Shown here: positions 24,589 to 34,653 of the stretch, in pieces
How the letters are laid out: each line of letters starts with the position of its first letter
How positions within the stretch are numbered: the stretch's first letter is position 1
From: Tenacibaculum mesophilum
Lineage (GTDB): Bacteria; Bacteroidota; Bacteroidia; Flavobacteriales; Flavobacteriaceae
DNA length: 64,000 nucleotides
Reading direction: 5' to 3'
Assembly (NCBI RefSeq): GCF_003867075.1
Contig: NZ_CP032544.1
Location: 1,106,001 to 1,170,000 of the forward strand
Position numbers and translations under genes: made by a program
The notes under the pieces: model-generated
Databases searched by the model: none
Told to the model about the DNA's origin: nothing
What the model saw: the letters and a program-made list of their open reading frames with translations, nothing else

Positions 24589-26958
24589 ATGAAAAGATTG
24601 CTAATATTAATTTTATTCCTAAGTACTTATTTGAGCCTAGCTCAAAACCTACAGGTTACAGGAACTATTTTAGATAAAAAAAATAACCAACCAATACCCT
24701 TCGTTACTATTTCTTGTAAAAATACTTCTGACAAAATAATTACTGGTAGTATCTCTGATGAAAAAGGGAATTTTAAAATTGAAAAACTTCCAAAGGAAAA
24801 TTTACTTTTAACTTTTCAATTTATTGGTTACAGAGCTTTTGAAAAGAAAATTGACTTAAAAAAGAATAGTAAAATAGGAACAATTTTTCTTGAAGAAAAT
24901 ACTACTCAATTAGATGAGGTTGAAATACAAGGAGAAACTTCAACTATTATTCAAAAAATTGACAGAAAAGTCATTAATGTAGGTAATGACTTAACAGCTG
25001 CTGGAGCTACCTCTTTAGAAATGCTTGAAAATATTCCTTCAATAGATATTAATCAACTTTCTGGAACTATAAGTTTACGAGGTAATGAAAATGTTAGAGT
25101 TTTAGTGAATGGAAAACCTTCCAACGTAAATACAGCTCAATTATTAAAACAAATACCTTCCAACTCAGTAAAAAGTGTTGAAATAATTACAAATCCTTCA
25201 GCAAAATACACTCCTGAAGGTATGAGTGGTATTATCAACTTAATCCTAAAAAAGAACACCAAAATTGGTTTTAATGGTAGTATTATTGCAGGTATTAAGC
25301 ACAGTAGAAACACCAAACCCGACATAATCTTAAACACCAATTACAAGGCAGGAGTTACTAATTTTTATCTAAACTATAATACTAGTTGGGGCGATTATGA
25401 AACTTTCAATAACTTAACAAGAGTAGACAGTAATCTGTCTCAAAACCTTTACTTTTTAAATAATTCTGAAAATCATAACATCAAATTTGGAATAGATATA
25501 GATCTTACAGCTAAAAGTATTTTATCTATATACACTTATCAAAATTTCGATAACAATAGTTTAATAACGAATACACTAGTAACCGAAAACAATTCTTTGA
25601 CTTTTGACAATAGAAGTTTTTCTAATTACAATCAAAAAAATGAAACCTATAATGCTGATTATGTTTACAATTTTGATGATAAAGGACAGAATTTAGAGAT
25701 TGAACTTAATCACTCTCTAACCAAAAATCCTGAAAAAACAACTAACGAAGAGTTTATAAATCCCAGTTCAAAAGAATATAATTATACAAATGACATTAAA
25801 GACACTCGTAAACTTTGGTTGTTGAACATTGATTATATAAAACCTATAAAGTCAGGAAAACTAGAATTAGGATTTGAATTTAGAAAGCAAGATTTTTACA
25901 ATCTAATACTTACCGATAGAGAAAACATAAATGATTCTGCTTCTCTTGAACCTATAGGAAATACAACGTTAAATTATGATAGAGATATTTATTCAGGATA
26001 TATAAATTTCAACAAGGAGTTCAAAAAAATTTCAATTCAGACAGGTTTAAGATTAGAACAATTTTACCTAGATGCTCTTTTTTCGAATACAGAACAAGGA
26101 AACACCACTTTAAAAAATAATATTTTTAGTTGGTTTCCTTCATTATCAATTCTATACAGCTTTACTGAAAAAGATAAGTTACAACTTGCCTATAGTAGGA
26201 GAATTGACAGACCTTCTGCATATCAGATAACACCAATTCAAGAGTGGTTTTCTCCTCTAACTATATCAAGAGGAAACCTTAATTTACAGCCGCAATTTAC
26301 AAACTCTCTAGAGCTTAATTATACTAAAACAGTCACTAAAGGTTATATATCATTCGGAACATTTTATCGAAGAACAAATGAAAAAATTGGTCGACTATTG
26401 CAGCAAGATGAACAAAATTCAGACAAAGTCATTACTTCGTTTACCAATTACGATTATGCAGATAGTTATGGTATTGAACTTTCTTCTAGTTTTAAGCCAA
26501 AAAAATGGTGGACACTCAATTCTTCTTTTGAAACGTACATTCAAGACTCTCAAGGTGTTTTAAATGGTAACTTTGAAACGGTAAAAAACACCTTAGTAAA
26601 AGGACGTATAAGCAACTCTTTTAAAGCTTCAAAAAAACTGAGCTTCCAGTTATCAGGTATTTTTAGAGGTAAAAGTAAAAACATTCAGTATTCTATAGAA
26701 CCATATACTATGATTAATGCCGGAGCTAGGTTAAAGCTATTTGACGGTAAAGGAAGTATTACCTTAAGAAGTACTGACATTTTTAATAATGTAAATTTTG
26801 ATTATACATCTAACACCCCTTTTATGCAAAAAGGAAAGTATACACTAGAGTACAACTCTGTCTACCTAGGATTTTCCTATAATTTTGGAAGTGGAAAAAA
26901 CAAAAGTAAAGGCAGAAAATACAGAGATAATAATGAAGCACAAGGAGGTATGTTTTAA
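24589..26958 (+). CDS. TonB-dependent outer-membrane beta-barrel receptor, tandem copy 2
   Basis: 789 aa, paralogue of the preceding gene with the same order: signal, carboxypeptidase-like domain, plug (SLRGNENVRVLVNGKP, ITNPSAKYTPEGMSG), OMP_b-brl_3 barrel and a shorter basic Gly-rich tail (KNKSKGRKYRDNNEAQGG). The N-terminal 230 residues are clearly more alike than the barrels, as expected if the pair shares the energising machinery but differs in ligand. The gap of 86 bases contains a terminator. Substrate unknown. Confidence 0.93.
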   Translation: MKRLLILILFLSTYLSLAQNLQVTGTILDKKNNQPIPFVTISCKNTSDKIITGSISDEKGNFKIEKLPKENLLLTFQFIGYRAFEKKIDLKKNSKIGTIFLEENTTQLDEVEIQGETSTIIQKIDRKVINVGNDLTAAGATSLEMLENIPSIDINQLSGTISLRGNENVRVLVNGKPSNVNTAQLLKQIPSNSVKSVEIITNPSAKYTPEGMSGIINLILKKNTKIGFNGSIIAGIKHSRNTKPDIILNTNYKAGVTNFYLNYNTSWGDYETFNNLTRVDSNLSQNLYFLNNSENHNIKFGIDIDLTAKSILSIYTYQNFDNNSLITNTLVTENNSLTFDNRSFSNYNQKNETYNADYVYNFDDKGQNLEIELNHSLTKNPEKTTNEEFINPSSKEYNYTNDIKDTRKLWLLNIDYIKPIKSGKLELGFEFRKQDFYNLILTDRENINDSASLEPIGNTTLNYDRDIYSGYINFNKEFKKISIQTGLRLEQFYLDALFSNTEQGNTTLKNNIFSWFPSLSILYSFTEKDKLQLAYSRRIDRPSAYQITPIQEWFSPLTISRGNLNLQPQFTNSLELNYTKTVTKGYISFGTFYRRTNEKIGRLLQQDEQNSDKVITSFTNYDYADSYGIELSSSFKPKKWWTLNSSFETYIQDSQGVLNGNFETVKNTLVKGRISNSFKASKKLSFQLSGIFRGKSKNIQYSIEPYTMINAGARLKLFDGKGSITLRSTDIFNNVNFDYTSNTPFMQKGKYTLEYNSVYLGFSYNFGSGKNKSKGRKYRDNNEAQGGMF

Positions 26959-26962
26959 TAAA

Positions 26963-26988
26963 AAATCCGAAGTTAATACTTCGGATTT
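26963..26988. terminator. Bidirectional terminator, receptor 2 / FabH-like gene
   Basis: AAATCCGAAGT and ACTTCGGATTT, 11 bp with a 4-base loop; flanking A- and T-runs serve both strands. Confidence 0.85.
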
Positions 26989-27016
26989 ATTTATTTTATA
27001 AATAGGTAGTCTAACA

Positions 27017-28027
27017 TTACCAACGAATCACTACCGATCCCCAAGTAAATCCACTACCAAAGGCAGCTAACACTACCAAATCACCATCATTTATTTTTCC
27101 TTTTTCCCAAGCTTCTGTCAATGCTATAATAACCGAAGCAGCAGTAGTATTACCATACTTCATAATATTATTATACACCTTGTCATCAGATAACTGGAAC
27201 TTCTTTTGAATAAATTGTGCAATACGTAAATTCGCTTGATGAGGAATTAACATATCAATATCTTCCTTTTGCAGTCCGTTTGCTTGTAATCCTTCCATAA
27301 TAGCTTCTGAAAAACGAACGACTGCATGCTTAAATACAAACTGACCGTTCATATATGGATAATACGAAGTATCATCTGGGTCATTGGCCTCTATGATTTC
27401 AGGAACCCAACGTCCTGTTGAAGGCCCTTCTAGCATTAATTCTTTCGCAAACTTTCCTTCAGAATGTAAGTGAGAAGATAAAATCCCTTTTCCTTCCTCT
27501 TCCGAACGTGATAAAACAGCTGCTCCTGCTCCATCTCCAAAAATTACAGTAACTCCACGACCACGTGTAGAACGTTCTAAACCACCTGAATGATTTTCAG
27601 AACCAATTACTAAAACATTTTTATACATTCCTGTTTTGATAAATTGATCAGCAACAGAAAGTGAATAAATAAAACCAGAACATTGGTTACGTACATCTAA
27701 CGCACCAATTGTAGGCATATCTAATAAATCTTGAATTTGTACTCCACCTCCTGGAAAATATAATTCAGGACTCAACGTAGCAAAAATAATAAAATCAATA
27801 TCATCTTTAGTTAATCCCGCACGCTCAATAGCTATTTTAGCGGCTTTTGCTCCCATTACTGATGTAGAATCATCAGAAGTTTTTGGGTCTATCCAACGAC
27901 GCTCTTTTATACCAGTTCTCTCCTGAATCCATTCATCACTCGTCTCCATAAACTGAGTCAAGTCATCGTTAGTCACTACGTTCTCAGGAACATAATAACC
28001 TAATCCTGTAATTTTTGAGTTATACAT
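27017..28027 (-). CDS. 3-oxoacyl-ACP synthase III (FabH-like)
   Basis: 336 aa, thiolase fold. The catalytic triad of KAS III is intact: Cys116 in VRNQCSGF, His in IPHQANLRI and Asn in KYGNTTAAS; the C-terminus GFTWGSVVIRW is typical. It would condense acetyl-CoA or another short acyl-CoA with malonyl-ACP to start fatty acid synthesis. It stands alone, not beside acpP, plsX or rpmF as housekeeping fabH often is, so a role in branched or special lipid synthesis is possible and I give no gene symbol. Confidence 0.9.
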   Translation of the reverse strand: MYNSKITGLGYYVPENVVTNDDLTQFMETSDEWIQERTGIKERRWIDPKTSDDSTSVMGAKAAKIAIERAGLTKDDIDFIIFATLSPELYFPGGGVQIQDLLDMPTIGALDVRNQCSGFIYSLSVADQFIKTGMYKNVLVIGSENHSGGLERSTRGRGVTVIFGDGAGAAVLSRSEEEGKGILSSHLHSEGKFAKELMLEGPSTGRWVPEIIEANDPDDTSYYPYMNGQFVFKHAVVRFSEAIMEGLQANGLQKEDIDMLIPHQANLRIAQFIQKKFQLSDDKVYNNIMKYGNTTAASVIIALTEAWEKGKINDGDLVVLAAFGSGFTWGSVVIRW

Positions 28028-28189
28028 ATTTTTTATGTTGATTATTCTGTAGTTAACAAATTAAAAGCCTGTAAAAGTATGAATTTTATATAATTCGTAC
28101 AAAAAGTGCCATCTTGTCATTAATTCTTATTTGGTATTTTTTTTGACTATTTATTCTGCAGAAAATAATATCAATTAAAATATATACTT

Positions 28190-30100
28190 ATGAGTAAAGG
28201 AAACATTAATGTATCGGTTGAAAATATATTTCCACTGATTAAAAAATTCTTGTATTCTGACCACGAAATCTTTTTACGTGAGTTAATTTCTAACGGAACT
28301 GATGCTACAACTAAATTAAAACATCTTATTTCAATTGGTGAAGCTAAGACAGAATTAGGCGATGCTAAAATTGAAATAAGTATCGATAAAGATGCGAAAA
28401 CCCTAACCATTAAAGACCAAGGAATTGGTATGACAATGGATGAGGTTGAAAAATACATCAACCAAATCGCTTTTTCTGGTGCAGAAGAGTTCTTAGAAAA
28501 ATACAAAGACGATAAAAACGAAACAGGTGTTATTGGTCACTTCGGATTAGGTTTCTATTCTGCTTTTATGGTAGCTGATAAAGTAGAAATTTTCACAAAA
28601 TCATTCAAAGACGAGCCAGCTGCTCACTGGACATGTGATGGTTCACCTGAATATACTTTAGTGAAACACGATAAGTCTGACAGAGGTACAGAAATCGTAT
28701 TACATATTGCTGAGGATTCTACAGAGTTTTTAGAAGAAGGTAAAATTCGTGGGTTATTAACTAAATACAACCGTTTTAATCAAGTGCCAATTAAATTTGG
28801 AACTAAGAAGATAAATGATCCAGATTTTACTCCAAAAACCACTAAAGACGAAGACGGTAAAGAAGTAACTGAGCCTCACAAACAAATTGAAGTTGATGAT
28901 ATCATCAATAATACTGAACCTGCATGGACTAAAAAACCAGCAGATTTAGAAGATGAAGATTATAAAAACTTCTACCGTGAATTGTATCCAATGCAATTTG
29001 AGGAGTCTTTATTCCATATTCACTTAAATGTAGACTATCCATTTAACTTAACAGGAATCTTATATTTCCCTAAGTTAACGCAGAACTTGGATATGCAAAA
29101 GGATAAAATTCAATTATACCAAAACCAAGTTTTTGTAACAGATAACGTAGAAGGAATCGTTCCTGACTTCTTACAAATGTTAAAAGGAGTAATTGATTCT
29201 CCAGACATCCCATTAAACGTTTCTCGTTCATACTTACAAGCAGACGGAGCTGTTAAAAAGATTTCTGGATACATCACTAAAAAAGTAGCAGATAAACTTT
29301 CTTCTTTATTCAAAAATAACCGTGAAGACTTTGAACAAAAATGGAACGATATCAAGGTTATCATCGAGTACGGAATGTTATCAGAAGAAAAGTTCTTCAG
29401 CAAAGCAAAGAAGTTTGCCTTATACCCTACTGTTGATAATAAATTTTTCACGTTTGATGAGTTAGTTGAAAAAACTAAAGATGCTCAAACTGACAAAGAT
29501 GGAAATCACATCGTTTTATATGCCGCCAATAAAGATGCGCAACACAGTTATATTGAAGACGCTAAAGCCAAAGGCTATGAAGTATTGTTGTTAGACTCTC
29601 CTATCGTTTCGCATTTAATGCAAAAATTAGAAATGGAGTCTGGCGATGCTAAAGTACAATTCAAACGTGTAGATGCTGACCATATTGACAACTTAATTAA
29701 GAAAGACGATACAGTAATTTCTAAACTTTCTGACGAAGAAAAAGAGCAATTAAAACCTGTTATTGAAGGAGCTGTAAATAATACAAGTTATACAGTACAA
29801 TTAGAAGCTATGGATTCTAGTGCTTCTCCTTTCATAATTACAGTACCAGAATTCATGCGTCGTATGAAAGAAATGAGTGCTACTGGTGGTGGAATGATGG
29901 GAATGGGTAACATGCCAGAAATGTATAACTTAGTAGTAAATACGAATCACGAGTTAGTATCAGAAATATTAAATGCTGATGAAGACAAGCAAAAACAATT
30001 AGTTACACAAGCATTTGATTTAGCTAAATTAGCTCAAAACCTATTACATGGTGAAGAGTTAACAAATTTTATCAAACGTTCATATGAACTAATTAAATAG
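28190..30100 (+). CDS. htpG: Hsp90-family chaperone HtpG
   Basis: 636 aa, the usual bacterial length. N-terminal ATPase domain with ELISNGTDA, DQGIGM and GHFGLGFYSAFMVA, middle domain with ESLFHIHLNVDYPFNLTGIL, C-terminal dimerisation domain ending in LLHGEELTNFIKRSYEL. ATP-driven cytosolic chaperone for late folding and stress. Single gene followed by a strong terminator. Confidence 0.97.
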   Translation: MSKGNINVSVENIFPLIKKFLYSDHEIFLRELISNGTDATTKLKHLISIGEAKTELGDAKIEISIDKDAKTLTIKDQGIGMTMDEVEKYINQIAFSGAEEFLEKYKDDKNETGVIGHFGLGFYSAFMVADKVEIFTKSFKDEPAAHWTCDGSPEYTLVKHDKSDRGTEIVLHIAEDSTEFLEEGKIRGLLTKYNRFNQVPIKFGTKKINDPDFTPKTTKDEDGKEVTEPHKQIEVDDIINNTEPAWTKKPADLEDEDYKNFYRELYPMQFEESLFHIHLNVDYPFNLTGILYFPKLTQNLDMQKDKIQLYQNQVFVTDNVEGIVPDFLQMLKGVIDSPDIPLNVSRSYLQADGAVKKISGYITKKVADKLSSLFKNNREDFEQKWNDIKVIIEYGMLSEEKFFSKAKKFALYPTVDNKFFTFDELVEKTKDAQTDKDGNHIVLYAANKDAQHSYIEDAKAKGYEVLLLDSPIVSHLMQKLEMESGDAKVQFKRVDADHIDNLIKKDDTVISKLSDEEKEQLKPVIEGAVNNTSYTVQLEAMDSSASPFIITVPEFMRRMKEMSATGGGMMGMGNMPEMYNLVVNTNHELVSEILNADEDKQKQLVTQAFDLAKLAQNLLHGEELTNFIKRSYELIK

Positions 30101-30138
30101 TCGTTAAGAGTTATATAATTAGTCTTAAACAACGCTAA

Positions 30139-30180
30139 ACTTCATTACAAACTCATGGTTTGTAATGAAGTTTTCTTTTT
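30139..30180 (+). terminator. Terminator of htpG
   Basis: 14-bp perfect stem (ACTTCATTACAAAC / GTTTGTAATGAAGT, 5-base loop) followed by TTTCTTTTT. Confidence 0.9.
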
Positions 30181-30431
30181 GTGTTATTGTATTTTAATAG
30201 TTTCTTATAATTTTACTGTAACATTACACCTATCTGAATATTATATTAATTGATTAGTTAAGGTAACTTCTACTATTAGTAATAATATTTTCAAAGTCTG
30301 ATGAAAAACTTTAATTATACTTTATTTTAAGTGTATAACTATTTTTTTCAAGACGATATATGTTAAATTGTTTGAGTACTTAAATAAAATCTTTTACTTT
30401 ATATAATGGCATACAAAATAAGTATTAACTC
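30181..30431. other. AT-rich gap between htpG and the pseudouridine synthase gene
   Basis: The gap of 331 bases from 30101 holds the htpG terminator and then about 250 very AT-rich bases. I see no open frame, RNA gene or convincing promoter in it. Confidence 0.5.
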
Positions 30432-31289
30432 TTGAATGTTTCTGAAAATCATAACGTAAAAAAAATAATAACTCCTACTCGATTACAAGAATACGCTGTT
30501 GGAGTTTTTAAAACGATTCCTACAAAATCTGGTATAAAAAAAGCTATTAAAAAAGGATTAGTAAAAGTTAACGGTAAAACTGCCTCAACAGCCTTATATA
30601 TTAAAGGAGGAGAAACTATTGAATTACTTCTTCCTAAAGAAAACTTACAAAAAAAACATTTTAATTTTCCCTTAGAAGTCCTCTTTGAAGATAATTATTT
30701 AGCTATTATTTATAAACCCTCAGGAGTTTTAGTTAGTGGAAATTCTTTTGCCACAATTGATAACGCTCTTACACAAAACTTACAAAAAAGTACTCTCTTT
30801 GATACTACTCGCCCTCGACCTGTTCACCGATTAGATTATCCTACAAGTGGATTGTTACTCATTGGAAAAACAACTGAAAGTATTATTGTTTTGAACCAAC
30901 TATTCCAAAAAAAGGAGATTCAGAAAATATATCACGCAATCTGCATTGGTAAAATAGAGAGGAAAGGTGAAATTAACTTTCCTATTGATAATAAAAAAGC
31001 TTCTACTTCGTTTGAAGTTATTGAAACTGCTGAGTCACCTAGATTTGATTTCTTGAACTTGGTTAAATTACACCCTAAAACAGGAAGAAAGCATCAACTA
31101 CGCAAGCATCTTTTCGCTATTGGCAATCCGATTTTAGGTGATAAAGAATACTTTATAGAAAATAAAATATTAAAAGGAAAGGGGCTATTTCTTCATGCTT
31201 CAACACTCGAATTCACACACCCTTTTACTAAAGAAACAATCAACATCACAAAAGAACTTCCAAAGAAATTCAAAAAAATATTCCCATAA
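30432..31289 (+). CDS. RluA-family pseudouridine synthase
   Basis: 285 aa with a TTG start; no ATG is available in frame before the S4-like N-terminal domain (about 12-70, SGIKKAIKKGLVKVNG). Catalytic domain about 85-270 with the family motif RPVHRLDYPTSGLLLIG (catalytic Asp in HRLD), IIYKPSG and HPKTGRKHQLR. It makes pseudouridine in rRNA or tRNA; the target position cannot be told. It lies upstream of trmD on the same strand, a gap of 32 bases with a promoter-like element. Confidence 0.9.
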   Translation: MNVSENHNVKKIITPTRLQEYAVGVFKTIPTKSGIKKAIKKGLVKVNGKTASTALYIKGGETIELLLPKENLQKKHFNFPLEVLFEDNYLAIIYKPSGVLVSGNSFATIDNALTQNLQKSTLFDTTRPRPVHRLDYPTSGLLLIGKTTESIIVLNQLFQKKEIQKIYHAICIGKIERKGEINFPIDNKKASTSFEVIETAESPRFDFLNLVKLHPKTGRKHQLRKHLFAIGNPILGDKEYFIENKILKGKGLFLHASTLEFTHPFTKETINITKELPKKFKKIFP

Positions 31290-31309
31290 AAAATCTCCTT
31301 TAAAACATA

Positions 31310-31317
31310 TATCTTTG
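31310..31317 (+). promoter_or_regulatory. -7 element (TATCTTTG) of trmD
   Basis: Exact TAnnTTTG four bases before the trmD ATG, which would make a leaderless message. No TTG at -33; read-through from the pseudouridine synthase gene is also likely. Confidence 0.35.
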
Positions 31318-31321
31318 CTGC

Positions 31322-31996
31322 ATGCGAATAGACATTATTACGGTAGAACCCGACTTAATAAAAAGCCCGTTTGAAAACTCAATGATGAAAAGGGCTATTG
31401 ATAAAGGACTCGCTGAAGTTCATTTTCATAACCTACGAGAATATGGTTTTGGTAATTATCGTCAAATAGACGACTACCAATTTGGTGGAGGAGCTGGAAT
31501 GGTTTTAATGATTGAACCCATAGCTAAATGTATTGAAAAGCTACAATCTGAAAGAACGTACGATGAAATCATATATATGACTCCAGACGCTAAAACTCTA
31601 AATCAAGCTACAGCAAATACCCTTTCTTTAAAAGAAAATATAATTATTTTAACGGGACATTACAAGGGCGTAGATCAACGTGTACGTGATAAATATGTAA
31701 CCAAAGAAATTTCTATTGGTGACTATGTGTTAACTGGAGGAGAATTGGCTGCAGCTGTTTTATGCGATGCTGTCATTCGTTTAATTCCTGGGGTTTTGGG
31801 TGATGAAACTTCTGCTTTAACCGATAGTTTTCAAGATAACTTACTATCACCTCCTGTATATACAAGACCTTCAGAATATGAAGGAATGAAGGTTCCTGAG
31901 GTATTACTATCAGGTAATTTTCCTAAAATTGAAGAATGGCGCTCAGAACAAGCTTACAAAAGAACAAAAGAAATACGTCCAGATTTATTAGATTAA
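31322..31996 (+). CDS. trmD: tRNA (guanine-N1)-methyltransferase, m1G37
   Basis: 224 aa. Trefoil-knot SPOUT enzyme; visible are [27 protein letters not shown] and [16 protein letters not shown], which form the knot and SAM site, and the C-terminal tRNA-binding part. It methylates G37 of tRNAs reading CNN codons and prevents +1 frameshifting. It precedes rplS (122 bases), the gene neighbour in many bacteria. Confidence 0.97.
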   Translation: MRIDIITVEPDLIKSPFENSMMKRAIDKGLAEVHFHNLREYGFGNYRQIDDYQFGGGAGMVLMIEPIAKCIEKLQSERTYDEIIYMTPDAKTLNQATANTLSLKENIIILTGHYKGVDQRVRDKYVTKEISIGDYVLTGGELAAAVLCDAVIRLIPGVLGDETSALTDSFQDNLLSPPVYTRPSEYEGMKVPEVLLSGNFPKIEEWRSEQAYKRTKEIRPDLLD

Positions 31997-32042
31997 CTAA
32001 TAATCAGTGATTTATTTATTTTTTTTATCAAAAGAAAAATTC

Positions 32043-32118
32043 TAAATTTGCAGCCACAAAATCAACCTCTGACGAAAATCGTGAATGTTGCTTTTATACA
32101 ACCATAAATAACAAGAAA
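32043..32118 (+). promoter_or_regulatory. rplS promoter -7 and 5' leader
   Basis: TAAATTTG at 32043-32050 predicts a start near 32057 and a leader of about 62 nt. The leader can form two small hairpins, ACGA/TCGT (around 32073-32083) and TGTTG/CAACC-type pairing (around 32087-32104). This could be an L19 autoregulatory site; that is an inference. Confidence 0.4.
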
Positions 32119-32466
32119 ATGGATTTAGTAAAATTTGTTCAAGACGAATTTGTAACAAAAAACGAATTACCAGAATTCGCAGCTGGAGATACTATTACAG
32201 TATACTACGAAATTAAAGAAGGAAACAAAACTCGTACTCAGTTTTTTAGAGGAGTTGTTATCCAAAAAAGAGGAAGTGGAGCTTCTGAAACATTTACTAT
32301 TAGAAAAATGTCTGGTACTGTAGGTGTTGAGCGTATCTTCCCTATTAACTTACCATCAATCCAAAAGATTGAAGTAAACAAAAGAGGTAAAGTACGTAGA
32401 GCTCGTATTTACTACTTTAGAGGTCTTACTGGTAAGAAAGCAAGAATTAAAGAAAGAAGACACTAG
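32119..32466 (+). CDS. rplS: 50S ribosomal protein L19
   Basis: 115 aa, full length. Family segments: [17 protein letters not shown] N-terminal beta strand, [36 protein letters not shown] and [20 protein letters not shown]. Located at the interface of the 30S and 50S subunits. It is followed by two hairpins, the second a strong terminator. Confidence 0.98.
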   Translation: MDLVKFVQDEFVTKNELPEFAAGDTITVYYEIKEGNKTRTQFFRGVVIQKRGSGASETFTIRKMSGTVGVERIFPINLPSIQKIEVNKRGKVRRARIYYFRGLTGKKARIKERRH

Positions 32467-32486
32467 AAACTCTTTTGTCATTACCA

Positions 32487-32559
32487 ATCCTAAATGTATT
32501 TACTTAGGATTAAAAAACACTAAACCTTATTACAAATTATGTAATAAGGTTTTCTTTTT
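32487..32559 (+). terminator. Double hairpin terminator of rplS
   Basis: A first stem ATCCTAA/TTAGGAT (32487-32510) is followed by a 12-bp stem AAACCTTATTAC/GTAATAAGGTTT (32522-32552) and TTCTTTTTC. Confidence 0.85.
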
Positions 32560-32729
32560 CTATCATATTTACTAGAAAAATACTGTAAACAACTATGTTT
32601 TATAAGCTTATAGTCTACTATTAAAATACCATCTATTTAAAATAAATACTCCATTTTTTCATATTTAACTTAACATTCTAAAACTTAACCTCCTTTCTCT
32701 TTTTTTACATCTTTAAACCTCCTTTTTGA

Positions 32730-32737
32730 TATATTTG
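32730..32737 (+). promoter_or_regulatory. -7 element (TATATTTG) of the DUF885 gene
   Basis: Exact TAnnTTTG 21 bases before the ATG at 32759. An in-frame start at 32726 would overlap this element and is therefore unlikely. Confidence 0.5.
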
Positions 32738-32758
32738 TTCATAATCAAAAACATAACC

Positions 32759-34573
32759 ATGAAGAAAATCCTCTTAACCATTGTAGCAGCCACTACACTT
32801 TTTGCTTCTTGTAAACAAGAAAAAAAAGAAGCGGTTAACACTCCTACTCCAGAAAACATGGAGTTTAATCAGTTATTAAAAGACTATAACGAAGGAAAAC
32901 TACAGCTAAACCCTGTAAATGCAACTTTTGCGGGTGATAATCGTTTTAACGATCAATTTCCTAACACACTTTCTGACGAATATCAAACAAAAAGCAAGGA
33001 GTTTTACAAAAATTACAAAACAAAACTCAACAATTTTAAAGATACCGACTTAACCGAAAGTCAACAAATGAGTAAAGCTGTATTGGATTGGGATTGTGAT
33101 ATGGCATTGGCACAAGCTAGCTATAAAAACGATTTATTAATGCCTATTAACCAAATGTGGACAATTAACCTTACCATGGGGCAATTGGCAAGTGGTAGTA
33201 GCGCACAACCTTTTAAAAAAGTTGAAGATTACGACAATTGGTTAAGCAGATTAGACAAATACAACACGTGGTTACAATCGGCTAAAGAACGTATGCAACA
33301 AGGTATCAAAGAAGGATATGTTTTACCTAAATCATTAATCAAAAAAGTAATTCCTCAATTCGAAAGCTTAACTGTTGTAAAGAAGTCTTCTGAAGGAATT
33401 ATCGATTTTTCCGAGCACTTATTCTATTCTCCAATAAACACTTTACCTGCAGATTTTTCTGAGGGTGATAAAACTAGATTAACAGAAGCGTATACCAATA
33501 TATTGAATGATAAATTAATTCCGTCATTCAAAGCTATGTATGAGTTTTTAAAGACTGACTATTTAGCGGCTGGTAGAGAAAGTAGCGGTATTTCTGATAT
33601 TCCTAACGGAACAGCATACTACCAACATGCTATCAAAAATTATACGACTACCAACATGACTGCTGATGAAATTCATGAATTAGGGCTAAAAGAAGTTGCT
33701 CGAATTTTATCAGAAATGGAGAAAGTAAAAGAACAAGTTGGATTTGAAGGAAACTTAAAAGAATTCTTTGATTTTGTTCGTAACAACAAAGAGTTAATGC
33801 CATATACTGAACCGCAACAAATTATTGATAACTTTAATGCGATTCACGAAAAAATGAAGCCACAATTAGAAAAATTATTTGGTAATAAGCCAAAAACTCC
33901 ATTTGTGGTAAAGCAAACTGAAAAATTCAGAGAAGCTTCTGCTAGTGCTGAATACAACCCTGGTTCGTTAGACGGAACTCGTCCTGGAGTTTTCTATACA
34001 CCAATTCCTAATGCTACTAAATACAATGTATTTTCTGATGAAGCTTTATTTTTACACGAGGCTATTCCGGGTCACCATTATCAAATTTCATTAACGCAAG
34101 AAAATGAAGACTTACCAGATTTTAGAAAAACGTTATGGTACAGCGCTTATGGTGAAGGTTGGGCTTTATATACTGAAAACTTAGGAAAAGAATTAGGTTT
34201 ATATACAGATCCTTATCAATACTTCGGAATGTTAGGTATGGAAATGCACCGAGCTATTCGCTTAGTAGTTGACACAGGGATACACGCTAAAGGTTGGAGT
34301 CGTGAAAAAGCAATTCAATATTCATTAGATAATGAAGCGGAAGGTGAAGCTAGTATCATTTCTGAAATTGAGCGTTATATGGCGAATCCTGGACAAGCAT
34401 TGTCATATAAGATCGGACAATTAAAAATCCGTGAATTACGCGCTAAGGCTAAAAAAGAATTGGGGGATAAATTCGATATTAAAGAATTCCACAATCAAGT
34501 TTTAGAAACTGGATGTATTCCGTTAGCACTTTTAGAAAACAAAATTGACAAGTGGATAGCTTCTCTAAAATAA
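32759..34573 (+). CDS. DUF885 lipoprotein, predicted zinc peptidase
   Basis: 604 aa from ATG 32759. Signal peptide with lipobox FASC (about residue 18). A long helical domain follows. The metal site is HEAIPGHHYQ (HExxxGHH, about 427-436) with EGWALYTENLG about 50 residues later, the arrangement in DUF885 proteins, which are related to M32-type carboxypeptidases in fold. It would act in the periplasm on peptides; no substrate is known. Single gene with terminators on both sides. Confidence 0.88.
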   Translation: MKKILLTIVAATTLFASCKQEKKEAVNTPTPENMEFNQLLKDYNEGKLQLNPVNATFAGDNRFNDQFPNTLSDEYQTKSKEFYKNYKTKLNNFKDTDLTESQQMSKAVLDWDCDMALAQASYKNDLLMPINQMWTINLTMGQLASGSSAQPFKKVEDYDNWLSRLDKYNTWLQSAKERMQQGIKEGYVLPKSLIKKVIPQFESLTVVKKSSEGIIDFSEHLFYSPINTLPADFSEGDKTRLTEAYTNILNDKLIPSFKAMYEFLKTDYLAAGRESSGISDIPNGTAYYQHAIKNYTTTNMTADEIHELGLKEVARILSEMEKVKEQVGFEGNLKEFFDFVRNNKELMPYTEPQQIIDNFNAIHEKMKPQLEKLFGNKPKTPFVVKQTEKFREASASAEYNPGSLDGTRPGVFYTPIPNATKYNVFSDEALFLHEAIPGHHYQISLTQENEDLPDFRKTLWYSAYGEGWALYTENLGKELGLYTDPYQYFGMLGMEMHRAIRLVVDTGIHAKGWSREKAIQYSLDNEAEGEASIISEIERYMANPGQALSYKIGQLKIRELRAKAKKELGDKFDIKEFHNQVLETGCIPLALLENKIDKWIASLK

Positions 34574-34589
34574 CTTTCTAAATCTTCAT

Positions 34590-34626
34590 AAAAAGTCCGT
34601 TCTTATTATTTAGAGCGGACTTTTTT
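34590..34626 (+). terminator. Terminator of the DUF885 gene
   Basis: AAGTCCGTTCT and AGAGCGGACTT pair over 11 bp (one G-U), 8-base loop, six T. Confidence 0.85.
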
Positions 34627-34653
34627 AGTATTTTAGACCTCAATTTATTTATT

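Noticed and set aside
22055-26958. Polysaccharide utilisation locus
   Set aside because: No SusD homologue, glycoside hydrolase or hybrid sensor accompanies the tandem receptors.
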